Assembly: GCF_900116135.1 (NCBI RefSeq)
Contig: NZ_FOZX01000001.1
Location: 558,001 to 622,000, forward strand
Source: Saccharopolyspora flava
Lineage (GTDB): Bacteria > Actinomycetota > Actinomycetes > Mycobacteriales > Pseudonocardiaceae
Direction of reading: 5' to 3'
Length of the DNA stretch: 64,000 nt
Shown: positions 36,455-44,378 of the stretch, piece by piece
How the letters are laid out: each line of letters starts with the position of its first letter
Position numbering within the stretch: position 1 is the stretch's first letter
Position numbers and translations under genes: made by a program
The notes under the pieces: model-generated
Database searches by the model: none
Told to the model about the DNA's origin: nothing
What the model saw: the letters and a program-made list of their open reading frames with translations, nothing else

Positions 36455-38281
36455 ATGTGCGGAATCTCCGGCTGGATCGACTTCCAGCGCGACCTGACCC
36501 AGCACCGCGCCACCGTCGACGCCATGTGCGAGACCATGACCTGCCGCGGCCCGGACGCCGGGGACACCTGGGTCAGCGCGCACGCCGCGCTCGGACACCG
36601 GCGACTGGCCATCATCGACCTGCCCGGAGGCGCTCAGCCGATGGAGGCCGAGAGCGGCCAGGTCGCCATCGTCTACAGCGGTGAGGCCTACAACTTCACC
36701 GAGCTGCGCGACGAACTCCGCCGCCGCGGCCACCGCTTCGACACCGACAGCGACACCGAGGTCGTGCTGCACGGCTACCTCGAGTGGGGCGCGCAGGTCG
36801 CCGAGCACCTCAACGGCATGTTCGCGTTCGCCGTCTGGGATTCCCGCGAGGACAAGCTGCTGCTCATCCGCGACCGGATGGGCATCAAGCCGCTGTACTA
36901 CTACCCCACCGAGGACGGCGTCCTCTTCGGCTCCGAGCCCAAGGCCATCCTCGCCAACCCCCTGGCCGAGAAGGTCGTCGACGCCGACGGCATGCGCGAG
37001 CTGTTCGGCATGGTCAAGACCCCCGGCCAGGCCGTGTGGGCCGGCATGCGCGAGGTCGAGCCGGGCACCATCGTCACCCTCGACCGCAAGGGCCTGCGCG
37101 AGCAGACCTACTGGCAGCTGCAGGCCACCGAGCACACCGACGACCAGCAGGCCTCGGTGTCGCACGTCCGCGAGCTGCTCGACGACATCGTGCAGCGCCA
37201 GCTGGTCTCCGACGTGCCGCGCTGCGTGCTGCTCTCCGGCGGCCTGGACTCCAGCGCCATCACCGCGCTGTCCGGCCTGCACCTGGCCAAGAGCGGTGAG
37301 CAGGTCCGCAGCTTCGCGGTCGACTTCCTCGGCCAGACCGAGAACTTCGTCCCCGACCCGATGCGCGCCACCCCCGACGGGCCGTACGTGCGCGACGTCG
37401 CCGAGCACGTCGGCTCCCAGCACCAGGACATCGTGCTGGACCCCGAGACCCTCGGTGACCCGGAGGTGCGCCGCGCGGCCGTGCAGGCCCGCGACTTCCC
37501 GATGGGCCTGGGCGACATGGACCAGTCGCTGTACCTGCTGTTCAAGGCCATCCGGCAGCACTCCACGGTGGCGCTGTCCGGTGAGTCCGCCGACGAGGTC
37601 TTCGGCGGCTACAAGTGGTTCCACGACCCGGAGGTGCGCGACGCCGACACCTTCCCGTGGCTGGCCGCGGTGCAGAGCCAGGGCGCGGGCTACGACATGC
37701 TCGACCCCGACGTCTCCGCGACGCTGGACATCCCGTCGTTCATCGCCGACGGCTACCGCACCGCGATCGGCCAGGTCCCGACCCTCGACGGGGAGAGCGA
37801 CCTGGAGCGGCGGATGCGGGAGATCTGCTACCTGCACCTGACCCGCTTCGTGCGCATCCTGCTCGACCGCAAGGACCGGATGAGCATGGCCGTGGGCCTC
37901 GAGGTGCGCGTGCCGTTCTGCGACCACCGGCTCGTCGAGTACGTCTTCAACACCCCGTGGTCGCTGAAGACCTTCGACGGCCGCGAGAAGAGCCTGCTGC
38001 GGCACGCCACCGCCGACACGCTGCCCAAGTCGGTCGTCGAGCGCGTCAAGAGCCCGTACCCGTCCACTCAGGACCCGAAGTACGCGGCGGTGCTGCAGCG
38101 CCAGGTCCGCGACCTGGTCAAGGCCGACAACCCGGCGCTGTCGCTGCTCAACAAGAAGTGGGTCGCCGAGGCCGTCGAGCAGGACCCGGCCAACATCGAG
38201 ATGGCCGCTCGCTACACCTTCGAGCGCGCCCTCGACCTGGCCACCTGGTTCGACATCCACAACCCGACGGTCAAGCTCTGA
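36455..38281 (+). CDS. asnB: asparagine synthase (glutamine-hydrolysing)
   Basis: Makes asparagine from aspartate, glutamine and ATP. The 608-residue protein starts with the class-II amidotransferase nucleophile Cys2 (MCGISGWIDF). The glutaminase domain has LGHRRLAIID and the synthetase domain has the PP-loop LLSGGLDSSAITAL (261-267 SGGLDSS), LSGESADEVFGGYKW and RKDRMSMAVGLEVRVPF. In the loop that usually reads NGEIYN, this protein has SGEAYN (Ser 75), replacing the oxyanion-hole Asn. Divergent from kdp across an AT-richer spacer (36150-36454). No strong Shine-Dalgarno sequence is present. Confidence 0.93.
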   Translation: MCGISGWIDFQRDLTQHRATVDAMCETMTCRGPDAGDTWVSAHAALGHRRLAIIDLPGGAQPMEAESGQVAIVYSGEAYNFTELRDELRRRGHRFDTDSDTEVVLHGYLEWGAQVAEHLNGMFAFAVWDSREDKLLLIRDRMGIKPLYYYPTEDGVLFGSEPKAILANPLAEKVVDADGMRELFGMVKTPGQAVWAGMREVEPGTIVTLDRKGLREQTYWQLQATEHTDDQQASVSHVRELLDDIVQRQLVSDVPRCVLLSGGLDSSAITALSGLHLAKSGEQVRSFAVDFLGQTENFVPDPMRATPDGPYVRDVAEHVGSQHQDIVLDPETLGDPEVRRAAVQARDFPMGLGDMDQSLYLLFKAIRQHSTVALSGESADEVFGGYKWFHDPEVRDADTFPWLAAVQSQGAGYDMLDPDVSATLDIPSFIADGYRTAIGQVPTLDGESDLERRMREICYLHLTRFVRILLDRKDRMSMAVGLEVRVPFCDHRLVEYVFNTPWSLKTFDGREKSLLRHATADTLPKSVVERVKSPYPSTQDPKYAAVLQRQVRDLVKADNPALSLLNKKWVAEAVEQDPANIEMAARYTFERALDLATWFDIHNPTVKL

Positions 38282-38294
38282 CCTGAAACCCGTT

Positions 38295-38326
38295 GCGGGG
38301 AGCCGTCTTCCGAGACGGCTCCCCGC
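38295..38326. terminator. bidirectional terminator between asnB and the histidine kinase
   Basis: GCGGGGAGCCGTCT (38295-38308) pairs perfectly with AGACGGCTCCCCGC (38313-38326) around a 4-nt loop. It lies between the convergent stops at 38281 and 38328. Confidence 0.85.
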
Positions 38327-38327
38327 T

Positions 38328-39779
38328 TCACGCCGAGGGCAGCAGCAGGCGGAACGTGCTCCCGCCGCCCGGGGCCGAGTGCAGTTCGAGACGTCCGCCG
38401 TGGGCCTGGGCCAGGGCCGCCGTGATGGCCAGGCCCAGGCCGCTGCCGCCGGCCGCCCTGGTCCGGCCGTCGTCCACCCGGTAGAAGCGGTCGAAGATCC
38501 GCGCCGCGTGCTCCGGCGGGATGCCCGGACCGGTGTCGCTCACCGACACCGACACCATCCGCGTCCCCGGCCCCGGCTCGGCACCCACCGCCGCGACCGC
38601 CCGGTCGCTCGCCGCCGCGCGACCGGCCTCGACGGTGATCGGCGACCCCGCGGGCGTGTGCACCAGGGCGTTGTTGACCAGGTTGGTCAGCACCTGCCGC
38701 AACCGCTCCCCGTCACCGAGAACCCGCAGCTCAGCAGGGCTGTTCAAGGTGATCTCGCGCTCCGGGTCGCGAGCCCGGGCGTCGTGCACCACGTCGCGGG
38801 CCAGCGGCACCAGGTCCAGGTCGACGAGATCGACGGTGCGCTCCCGGTCCAGCCGGGCCAGCAGCAGCATGTCCTCGACCAGACCGCCCATCCGCACCGA
38901 CTCCGACTCGATGCGGCCCATCATCATCCGCACGTCCTCCGGCCGGTGCTGCTCGCTGCGCCGGTACAGCTCGGCGAACCCGCGGATCGAGGTCAGCGGC
39001 GTGCGCAGCTCGTGCGAGGCGTCGGCGACGAACCGCCGCAACCGGTCCTCCGAGCGCTCCCGCTGCTGCAGCGCGTCGGTGAGCCTGCCCAGCATCGTGT
39101 TCAGCGCCTCGCCGAGCCGTCCCGTCTCCGTCCTCGGATCCTGATCCGGCACCCGGCGATCCAGCTGACCGGCGGCGATGGCGTCCGCGGTGTCCTCGAT
39201 GCGCGCCAGCGGACGCAGGCTCAACCGCACCGTCATCGCCGCCGCCAGCGCCAGCACCAGCAGCACCGCACCGCCCACCGCCAGCTCGATGACCACCAGC
39301 TGGTGCACCGTCGACTGGGCGTTGCTCAGCGACAGCGCCAGCACCGCGGTCCGGCCGTCCGGCAGCGACACCCGGCGCACCCGCCAGTCCGCCCAGCCCG
39401 CCCGGTCCGGCACCGTGCCCAGCTCCGGGCCCAGCTGCGGGTTGAGCACCATCGGTCCGCCGGTCTCGCCGTCCTCGGCACCGACCACGCCGCCGAGCTG
39501 CGCACCCGAGCGGTCGAAGATCAGCACCCGGAACTCCGTCGGCAGCGCCCCCCGCCCGGGTCCCTCGGGATGCCTGCGCGCCGGATCGGGAGGCGGCATG
39601 CGCCCTTCCTCCCACGGCATCGACATCTCCGCCAGCCGGTCGTCGGTGCGCTCCACCAGCGACCGGTTGAGCAGCGCGACGCTGGTGAACCCCATCAGCA
39701 GCAGGCCCACCACCAGCGCGCCGACCAGCACCAGCACCAGCCGTCCCCGGAGCGTGCGGAAGAACGCCACGGCGCTCAC
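38328..39779 (-). CDS. two-component sensor histidine kinase
   Basis: A membrane histidine kinase of 483 residues. It has two membrane helices (about 13-36, LVLVLVGALVVGLLLMGFTS, and about 162-187) bounding a 125-residue extracellular domain, then a HAMP region (LARIEDTADAIAAGQLDRRV). The catalytic core contains His in ASHELRTPLTSIRGF, N-box NLVNNALVHTPAG, DTGPGIPPEHAARIFDRFYR and GGSGLGLAI. The start is GTG at 39779, overlapping the response regulator stop as GTGA. The architecture resembles mycobacterial TrcS/TcrY-type kinases. The signal is unknown; the upstream glycosyltransferases on the same strand may be linked targets. Confidence 0.93.
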   Translation of the reverse strand: MSAVAFFRTLRGRLVLVLVGALVVGLLLMGFTSVALLNRSLVERTDDRLAEMSMPWEEGRMPPPDPARRHPEGPGRGALPTEFRVLIFDRSGAQLGGVVGAEDGETGGPMVLNPQLGPELGTVPDRAGWADWRVRRVSLPDGRTAVLALSLSNAQSTVHQLVVIELAVGGAVLLVLALAAAMTVRLSLRPLARIEDTADAIAAGQLDRRVPDQDPRTETGRLGEALNTMLGRLTDALQQRERSEDRLRRFVADASHELRTPLTSIRGFAELYRRSEQHRPEDVRMMMGRIESESVRMGGLVEDMLLLARLDRERTVDLVDLDLVPLARDVVHDARARDPEREITLNSPAELRVLGDGERLRQVLTNLVNNALVHTPAGSPITVEAGRAAASDRAVAAVGAEPGPGTRMVSVSVSDTGPGIPPEHAARIFDRFYRVDDGRTRAAGGSGLGLAITAALAQAHGGRLELHSAPGGGSTFRLLLPSA

Positions 39780-40495
39780 CGGTTCTCCGGCGGCAGGCGC
39801 AGGACGTAGCCGACGCCGCGGATGGTGTGGATCAGCGGCGGCGACACCACGTCGACCTTGCGCCGCAGGTAGCTGATGTAGGACTCGACGATCCGCGAGT
39901 CACCGCCGAACTCGTAGTTCCAGACCCGGTCCAGGATCTGCACCTTGCTGACCACCTTCTCGGCGTTGATGAGCAGGTAGCGCAGCAGCTTGAACTCGGT
40001 CGGCGAGAGGCTGACCAGCTGCCCGGCCCGCCGGACCTCGTAGGTGTCCTCGTCGAGCTCCAGGTCCTGGTAGCGCAGCTTCGCGCCGTCGTCGTCCTGC
40101 TCCGGGCGGACCCGGCGCAGGATCGCGCGCAGCCGCAGCACCACCTCGTCCAGGCTGAACGGCTTGGTGACGTAGTCGTCGCCGCCCGCGGTCAGCCCGG
40201 CGATGCGGTCCTCCACCGCGTCGCGCGCGGTGAGGAACAGCACCGGGACGGTGTTGCCGCCGGCCCGCAGCTCGGTGGCCACGGAGAAGCCGTCGCGGTC
40301 CGGCAGCATCACGTCCAGCACGACGATGTCCGGGTGGAACTCGGCCGCCGCCCGCAGCGCCTCGGCACCCGTGGCCGCGCCGCGGACCTCGAACCCGCTC
40401 AGGCGCAGCGCCGCCGCCAGCAGTTCGAGGATGTTCGGCTCGTCGTCGACGACGAGCACTCGCGCTCCGTTGCTCTCCACCACGTCCTCCAGCAT
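39776..40495 (-). CDS. OmpR-family response regulator
   Basis: A 239-residue response regulator paired with the histidine kinase that overlaps its stop. The receiver has VVDDEPNIL, phospho-Asp in VVLDVMLPD, LFLTARDAVEDRI and YVTKPFSLDE. The winged-helix domain has LSPTEFKLLRYLLINAEKVV, ILDRVWNYEFGGDSRIVESYI and ends IHTIRGVGYVLRLP. The ATG at 40495 is my choice. The adjacent glycosyltransferase lies 234 nt upstream on the same strand, with a 24-nt repeat array between them. Confidence 0.94.
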   Translation of the reverse strand: MLEDVVESNGARVLVVDDEPNILELLAAALRLSGFEVRGAATGAEALRAAAEFHPDIVVLDVMLPDRDGFSVATELRAGGNTVPVLFLTARDAVEDRIAGLTAGGDDYVTKPFSLDEVVLRLRAILRRVRPEQDDDGAKLRYQDLELDEDTYEVRRAGQLVSLSPTEFKLLRYLLINAEKVVSKVQILDRVWNYEFGGDSRIVESYISYLRRKVDVVSPPLIHTIRGVGYVLRLPPENR

Positions 40496-40630
40496 CCCCG
40501 AGCTCCCTGGGAAAACCCTGGAAACCCGCTGAACACCCACCCGGCGTTCACCCCACCAGCACCACCCCACCCCCGCAATCCGCCCACCCGTCCCCCACAC
40601 CCGGACAACCCGCACCACCGCAGCCCCCGG

Positions 40631-40726
40631 GGTCCCGATTACCGCCGTTTTCCGGCACCGGAATACCGCCGTTTTCGGGGACCCGATTACGGCGGTATTC
40701 CGGGGACGGATTACAGCGGTAATCCG
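40631..40726. repeat. four tandem 24-nt repeats
   Basis: Units at 40631, 40655, 40679 and 40703 are each 24 nt and share the pattern (C/G)GATTACCGCCGTTTTCCGG or its relatives; units 3 and 4 carry the inverted form GGCGGTATTCCGG. Arms such as ATACCGCC and GGCGGTAT can form hairpins between units. The array lies just after the stop of the GT-C glycosyltransferase gene (40729) and before the response regulator gene, within a same-strand spacer. Confidence 0.85.
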
Positions 40727-40728
40727 GG

Positions 40729-42942
40729 TCATCCGCAGCGGTAGAGCTGCGAGGAGGAGTCGGCCGAGCCGCCGTAGGCGGCCGGGTCGACGAGGGTGCA
40801 GTTCTGCTTGACCCAGTTCTCCCGGGCGGTGGCGGCCTCGCCGCCTCGGCCGCCGGGCATCTGCATTCCGGAGCCGGATCGGTCCCCGGCACGGTCCTGT
40901 TGAGTCCCGTCCTGCCTGGCCTGGCCGTCCTGCCTGGCCTGGCCGTCCTGGCCGTCCTGGCCGTCCTGGCCGTCCTGACCGGGCTGACCGTCCTGACCGG
41001 GCTGACCGTCCTGGCCGGGCTGCTGGTCCTGGTCTTGCTGCCTGTCGTGGGAGCGCATCATGCCGCCCGGGCCGCCGCCCAGCAGGACGAATCCGAGTTG
41101 GCCGCTCTGCTTCCACTCGGTGAGCCGGGCGACCGACGGTGCGTCGTCGGAGCCCATGAAGCCGCCCATCCCGATCACGGTCAGGTCCGTGTTGATGATG
41201 TAGCTCGACGCCCCGTTCGCGCCGCCCTCCACGGCCAGCGGGATCCGCGCGTCCGCCGCGTTGGCCCGCACGTAGTCGACGAGCTTCTGCTGCTCGGTGC
41301 TCAGCGTCGCGCCGCCGGGACCGCCGCCCATGCCGCCGCGACCCCGATCCCCGGACATCCCGGGCGGCATCTGCCCGTTCATGCCGGGCGGCGTTCCGTT
41401 CATGCGGCCATCGCGGAAACCACCACCGGGACCGCCCATCGACGTCTCCGGTCCGGCCATCGGGTTGACACCTCCCATCATCCCGCTGCTGCCGCCGACG
41501 GCCCCGATCGCGGACCACGCGGTGGGCACGGTGAGCATCGCCGCCAGCCCCAGCGCGAAACCGGCCTTGGCCAGGCCCGCGCGGCCACGACGACCGAGCA
41601 CCAGCACCACCAGCGCCACCACGCCCAGGCCCGCGGCCAGGTACCCGGCCCACGCGTTCCAGCTCAGATCCCGCGCCACCAGCACCATCGCCCACGCGAC
41701 GGTGATCGCGACGCCGACCGGCAGCAGCCAGGCCTTGCCGCCCGGCTCCCGGTGCCACTGCCGGAACCGCACCAGCCCGGCGCCGGTGATCGCGCCGATC
41801 GCGGGCGCCAGCATCGTCGTGTAGTAGGGGTGCATGGTGCCCTGCGCGAAGCTGAACATCACGCCGATGACGACCAGCCAGCCGCCCCACAGCACCCAGC
41901 CCGCCGTCGTCCCGCGCTCCAGCGCGCCGCCGGAACGCCGGTGCCGGATCCCCAGCACGACCATCGCGACCAGGATCAACGCGCACAGCGGCAGCAACCA
42001 GCTGATCTGACCGCCCAGCTTCTCGTTGAACAGCCGCAGCGCCCCGGCGGTCCCGGAGAAGCCCCCGCCACCACCGGGACCGCCACCGCCGGGTCCACCG
42101 CCGCCGTTGCCCTGGCTGTTGCCGAGGATCCGGCCGAAGCCGTTGTAGCCGAAGATCAGGTCCAGCGCCGTGCCGTCGGTGCTGCCCCCGATGTAGGGCT
42201 TCGGCGACGGCCACAGCATCGTCGCCGCGACCCACCAGAACGAGCTCACCAGCAGCACCCCGGCGGCCACGGCGAGGTCGGCGACCTTGCGCCCCCAGCC
42301 GTGGCGGCCACCGATCAGGTACGCCGCGACGAACGCGGGCAGCACCATCCACGCCTGCAGCATCTTGGTCATGAACCCGCAGCCGACGAGGAACGCGGCC
42401 AGCGCGATCCAGCCCGTCGAGCGGCGGTCCGAACTCGCCCGCGTCATCGCGTAGGCGGCGGCCACCACCAGCAGCACCAGCAGGGTGTCGGGGTTGTTGT
42501 CGCGGTTGATCAGCACCGTGATCGGGCTCAGCGCCAGCACCAGCGACGCGATCAGCGCGGCGTTCTCGCCCGCCCACCGGCGCACCGCGCGGTGCAGCAG
42601 GAACACGGCGGCGACACCGCACACGACCTGCGGGAACAGCACCGCGAACTGGTCGAACCCGAAGATCTTCACCGACAGGACCTGCAACCACAGGGCCATC
42701 GGCGGCTTGTCCACGGTGACCACGCCGGCGGAGTCGAACGATCCGAAGAAGAACGCCTCGAAGTTCGTCGACATCGACTTCACGGCCGCCGTGTAATAGC
42801 CGTTGCCCCAGGAACTTCCGATGCCCCACAGGTGGAGCACGGCCGCGAGCGCGCAGATCCCGGCCAGGGCGATGCGCCGCCACACCGGCGGACCACTGCC
42901 GCTGTCCGCCGCGCGCGGGACGGCCTCCTCGACTGCGATCAT
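40729..42942 (-). CDS. GT-C (ArnT/YkcA-B-like) polyprenyl-phosphate sugar transferase
   Basis: A 737-residue membrane glycosyltransferase of the GT39/ArnT type. About twelve membrane segments follow an N-terminal periplasmic loop carrying the conserved acidic motif in FDSAGVVTVDKPPMALWLQ; RDNNPDTLL and GFMTKMLQAW are further family motifs. A C-terminal extracellular domain (LSTEQQKLVDYVRANAADAR, DLTVIGMGGFMGSDDAP) is the YkcA/B-type domain. It also contains Gly/Pro/Met-rich linkers and a Gln-Pro-Gly-Asp collagen-like repeat. The ATG at 42942, with AAGGA 6 nt upstream, overlaps the stop of the GT2-GtrA gene as ATGA. Together they form a three-component glycosylation system; the acceptor is unknown. 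Confidence 0.88.
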   Translation of the reverse strand: MIAVEEAVPRAADSGSGPPVWRRIALAGICALAAVLHLWGIGSSWGNGYYTAAVKSMSTNFEAFFFGSFDSAGVVTVDKPPMALWLQVLSVKIFGFDQFAVLFPQVVCGVAAVFLLHRAVRRWAGENAALIASLVLALSPITVLINRDNNPDTLLVLLVVAAAYAMTRASSDRRSTGWIALAAFLVGCGFMTKMLQAWMVLPAFVAAYLIGGRHGWGRKVADLAVAAGVLLVSSFWWVAATMLWPSPKPYIGGSTDGTALDLIFGYNGFGRILGNSQGNGGGGPGGGGPGGGGGFSGTAGALRLFNEKLGGQISWLLPLCALILVAMVVLGIRHRRSGGALERGTTAGWVLWGGWLVVIGVMFSFAQGTMHPYYTTMLAPAIGAITGAGLVRFRQWHREPGGKAWLLPVGVAITVAWAMVLVARDLSWNAWAGYLAAGLGVVALVVLVLGRRGRAGLAKAGFALGLAAMLTVPTAWSAIGAVGGSSGMMGGVNPMAGPETSMGGPGGGFRDGRMNGTPPGMNGQMPPGMSGDRGRGGMGGGPGGATLSTEQQKLVDYVRANAADARIPLAVEGGANGASSYIINTDLTVIGMGGFMGSDDAPSVARLTEWKQSGQLGFVLLGGGPGGMMRSHDRQQDQDQQPGQDGQPGQDGQPGQDGQDGQDGQDGQARQDGQARQDGTQQDRAGDRSGSGMQMPGGRGGEAATARENWVKQNCTLVDPAAYGGSADSSSQLYRCG
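40907..41022 (-). repeat. in-gene Gly-Gln-Asp collagen-like repeat
   Basis: DNA built from the 9-nt unit GGACGGCCA and 9/18-nt variants encodes runs such as GQDGQPGQDGQPGQDG in the C-terminal part of the GT-C glycosyltransferase. Such tracts are prone to length change by slippage. The frame stays open through the whole tract. Confidence 0.8.
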
Positions 42943-44195
42943 GATGTTTCCTTTTCCTTGGCCGGGGCCGCGAAGACCCACGAGCGGAGCAGTACGAACC
43001 GCAGAGCGGTACCGACCACAGAGGACAGTACGAGAACCAGGACCTCCAGCCAGCGCGACGGGTTCGCCGCGCAAGCGTGCAACCCGAGCAGCGCGCCGGA
43101 GGTGACGACGTAGTACAGCGCGAACACGATCAGCCCCTGCGCGTGCACACGGCCCGAGGAGCCGCGCTGCTGCAGGAACGTGTAGCGCCGGTTGGCCTCG
43201 GTGTTCCACAGCGTCGTGACGGTCAGCGCCACCAGGTTCGCCAGCAGCGGCGGCCACCACCCGCGCAGGATCGCGTACAGCACCGAGGTGAGGACCGTGG
43301 ACACCAGGCCGATCGCGCCGAACGAGACCAGCTGCCACAGCAGCCCGTTCTCCCGCTTGGCCAGCACCGCCTGCGGGTGCGCGGCGCGCGGCTCGGGGCG
43401 TTGCGGCAGACCGTCGACCCGCGCGGCCCCGGTGATCTTCGCGCGCGCCACCCGCACCAGCCCGGCGATGTCGTCGGCGGCGGTGCGCACCACGTTCACC
43501 CGCGTGTCGACGTCCTCGACCCAGTCCACCGGCACCTCGTGCACCCGCAGGCCGTTGTGCTCGGCCAGCAGCAGCAGTTCGGTGTCGAAGAACCACGAGT
43601 CGTCGCGCACCTGACGCAGCAGCGGGCGGACGACGTCGGTGCGGGCCGCCTTGAACCCGCACTGGGCGTCGGTGAACCGCGCGCCGTGGGTCCAGCGGAT
43701 CATCCTGTTGTAGCCGCGGGAGATCATCTCCCGCTTCCCGCCGCGCACGGTCCGCGCGCCGGGTGCCAGCCGGGAGCCGATGGCCAGGTCGGAGTGCCCG
43801 TTGACCAGCGGCGCCACCAGCGGCAGCAGGGCGTCCAGCCCGGTCGACAGGTCGACGTCCATGTAGACCACGACGTCGGCGTCGCTGTAGCCCCAGGCGG
43901 TGCGCAGCGCCAGACCGCGTCCCTTGCGGTCCAGGTGCAGCACCCGCACGTTCGGGATCTCGCGGGCCAGCTCGTGCGCCACGTCCAGCGTCGCGTCGGT
44001 GCTCGCGTTGTCGACGACCGTGATCGACCACGAGAACGGGAACCCCTCGCCCAGGTACCGGCTCAGCACCTGCAAGCACCCGGGAAGGGACCGCTCCTCG
44101 TTGTAGACCGGGATCACCACGTCGACCGTCGCGGTCCGGTTCGACCCGGCACCGGCCGGCGCCGCCTCGGCACCGAGCTGCGGCACGGCACTCAT
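42939..44195 (-). CDS. GT2 glycosyltransferase fused to a GtrA-type flippase domain
   Basis: A 418-residue fusion. Residues 1-235 are a dolichol-phosphate-mannose/glucose synthase-like GT2 domain: VDVVIPVYNEERSL, VVDNASTDAT, YMDVDLSTGLDALL with the DxD, and FTDAQCGFKA. After a linker the C-terminus has four GtrA helices (LVSFGAIGLVSTVLTSVLYA, LANLVALTVTTLWNTEANRRYTF and onward). GT2 enzymes load a sugar onto undecaprenyl phosphate, GtrA flips it, and the GT-C enzyme transfers it outside. I prefer the ATG at 44195 with AGAGG 9 nt upstream; an ATG at 44231 is also in frame. It is cotranscribed with the GT-C gene by an ATGA overlap. Confidence 0.9.
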   Translation of the reverse strand: MSAVPQLGAEAAPAGAGSNRTATVDVVIPVYNEERSLPGCLQVLSRYLGEGFPFSWSITVVDNASTDATLDVAHELAREIPNVRVLHLDRKGRGLALRTAWGYSDADVVVYMDVDLSTGLDALLPLVAPLVNGHSDLAIGSRLAPGARTVRGGKREMISRGYNRMIRWTHGARFTDAQCGFKAARTDVVRPLLRQVRDDSWFFDTELLLLAEHNGLRVHEVPVDWVEDVDTRVNVVRTAADDIAGLVRVARAKITGAARVDGLPQRPEPRAAHPQAVLAKRENGLLWQLVSFGAIGLVSTVLTSVLYAILRGWWPPLLANLVALTVTTLWNTEANRRYTFLQQRGSSGRVHAQGLIVFALYYVVTSGALLGLHACAANPSRWLEVLVLVLSSVVGTALRFVLLRSWVFAAPAKEKETS

Positions 44196-44378
44196 CTCCC
44201 ACCACCTCTCATCCGGTTCCGCATCCATCAAGCCGGAGCCAGGTGCGAACCCGGTTGACGGAACCTGGGAATCGGCTGGGAGTCGGCTCCCGGCGGACGC
44301 GCAGCGGACTCACACGGTCCTCCCAGGCGCAGCGGCCAGGCTCGTCGCGGGAAAGGTCCGCTCCGGAGAGGAATCCGC

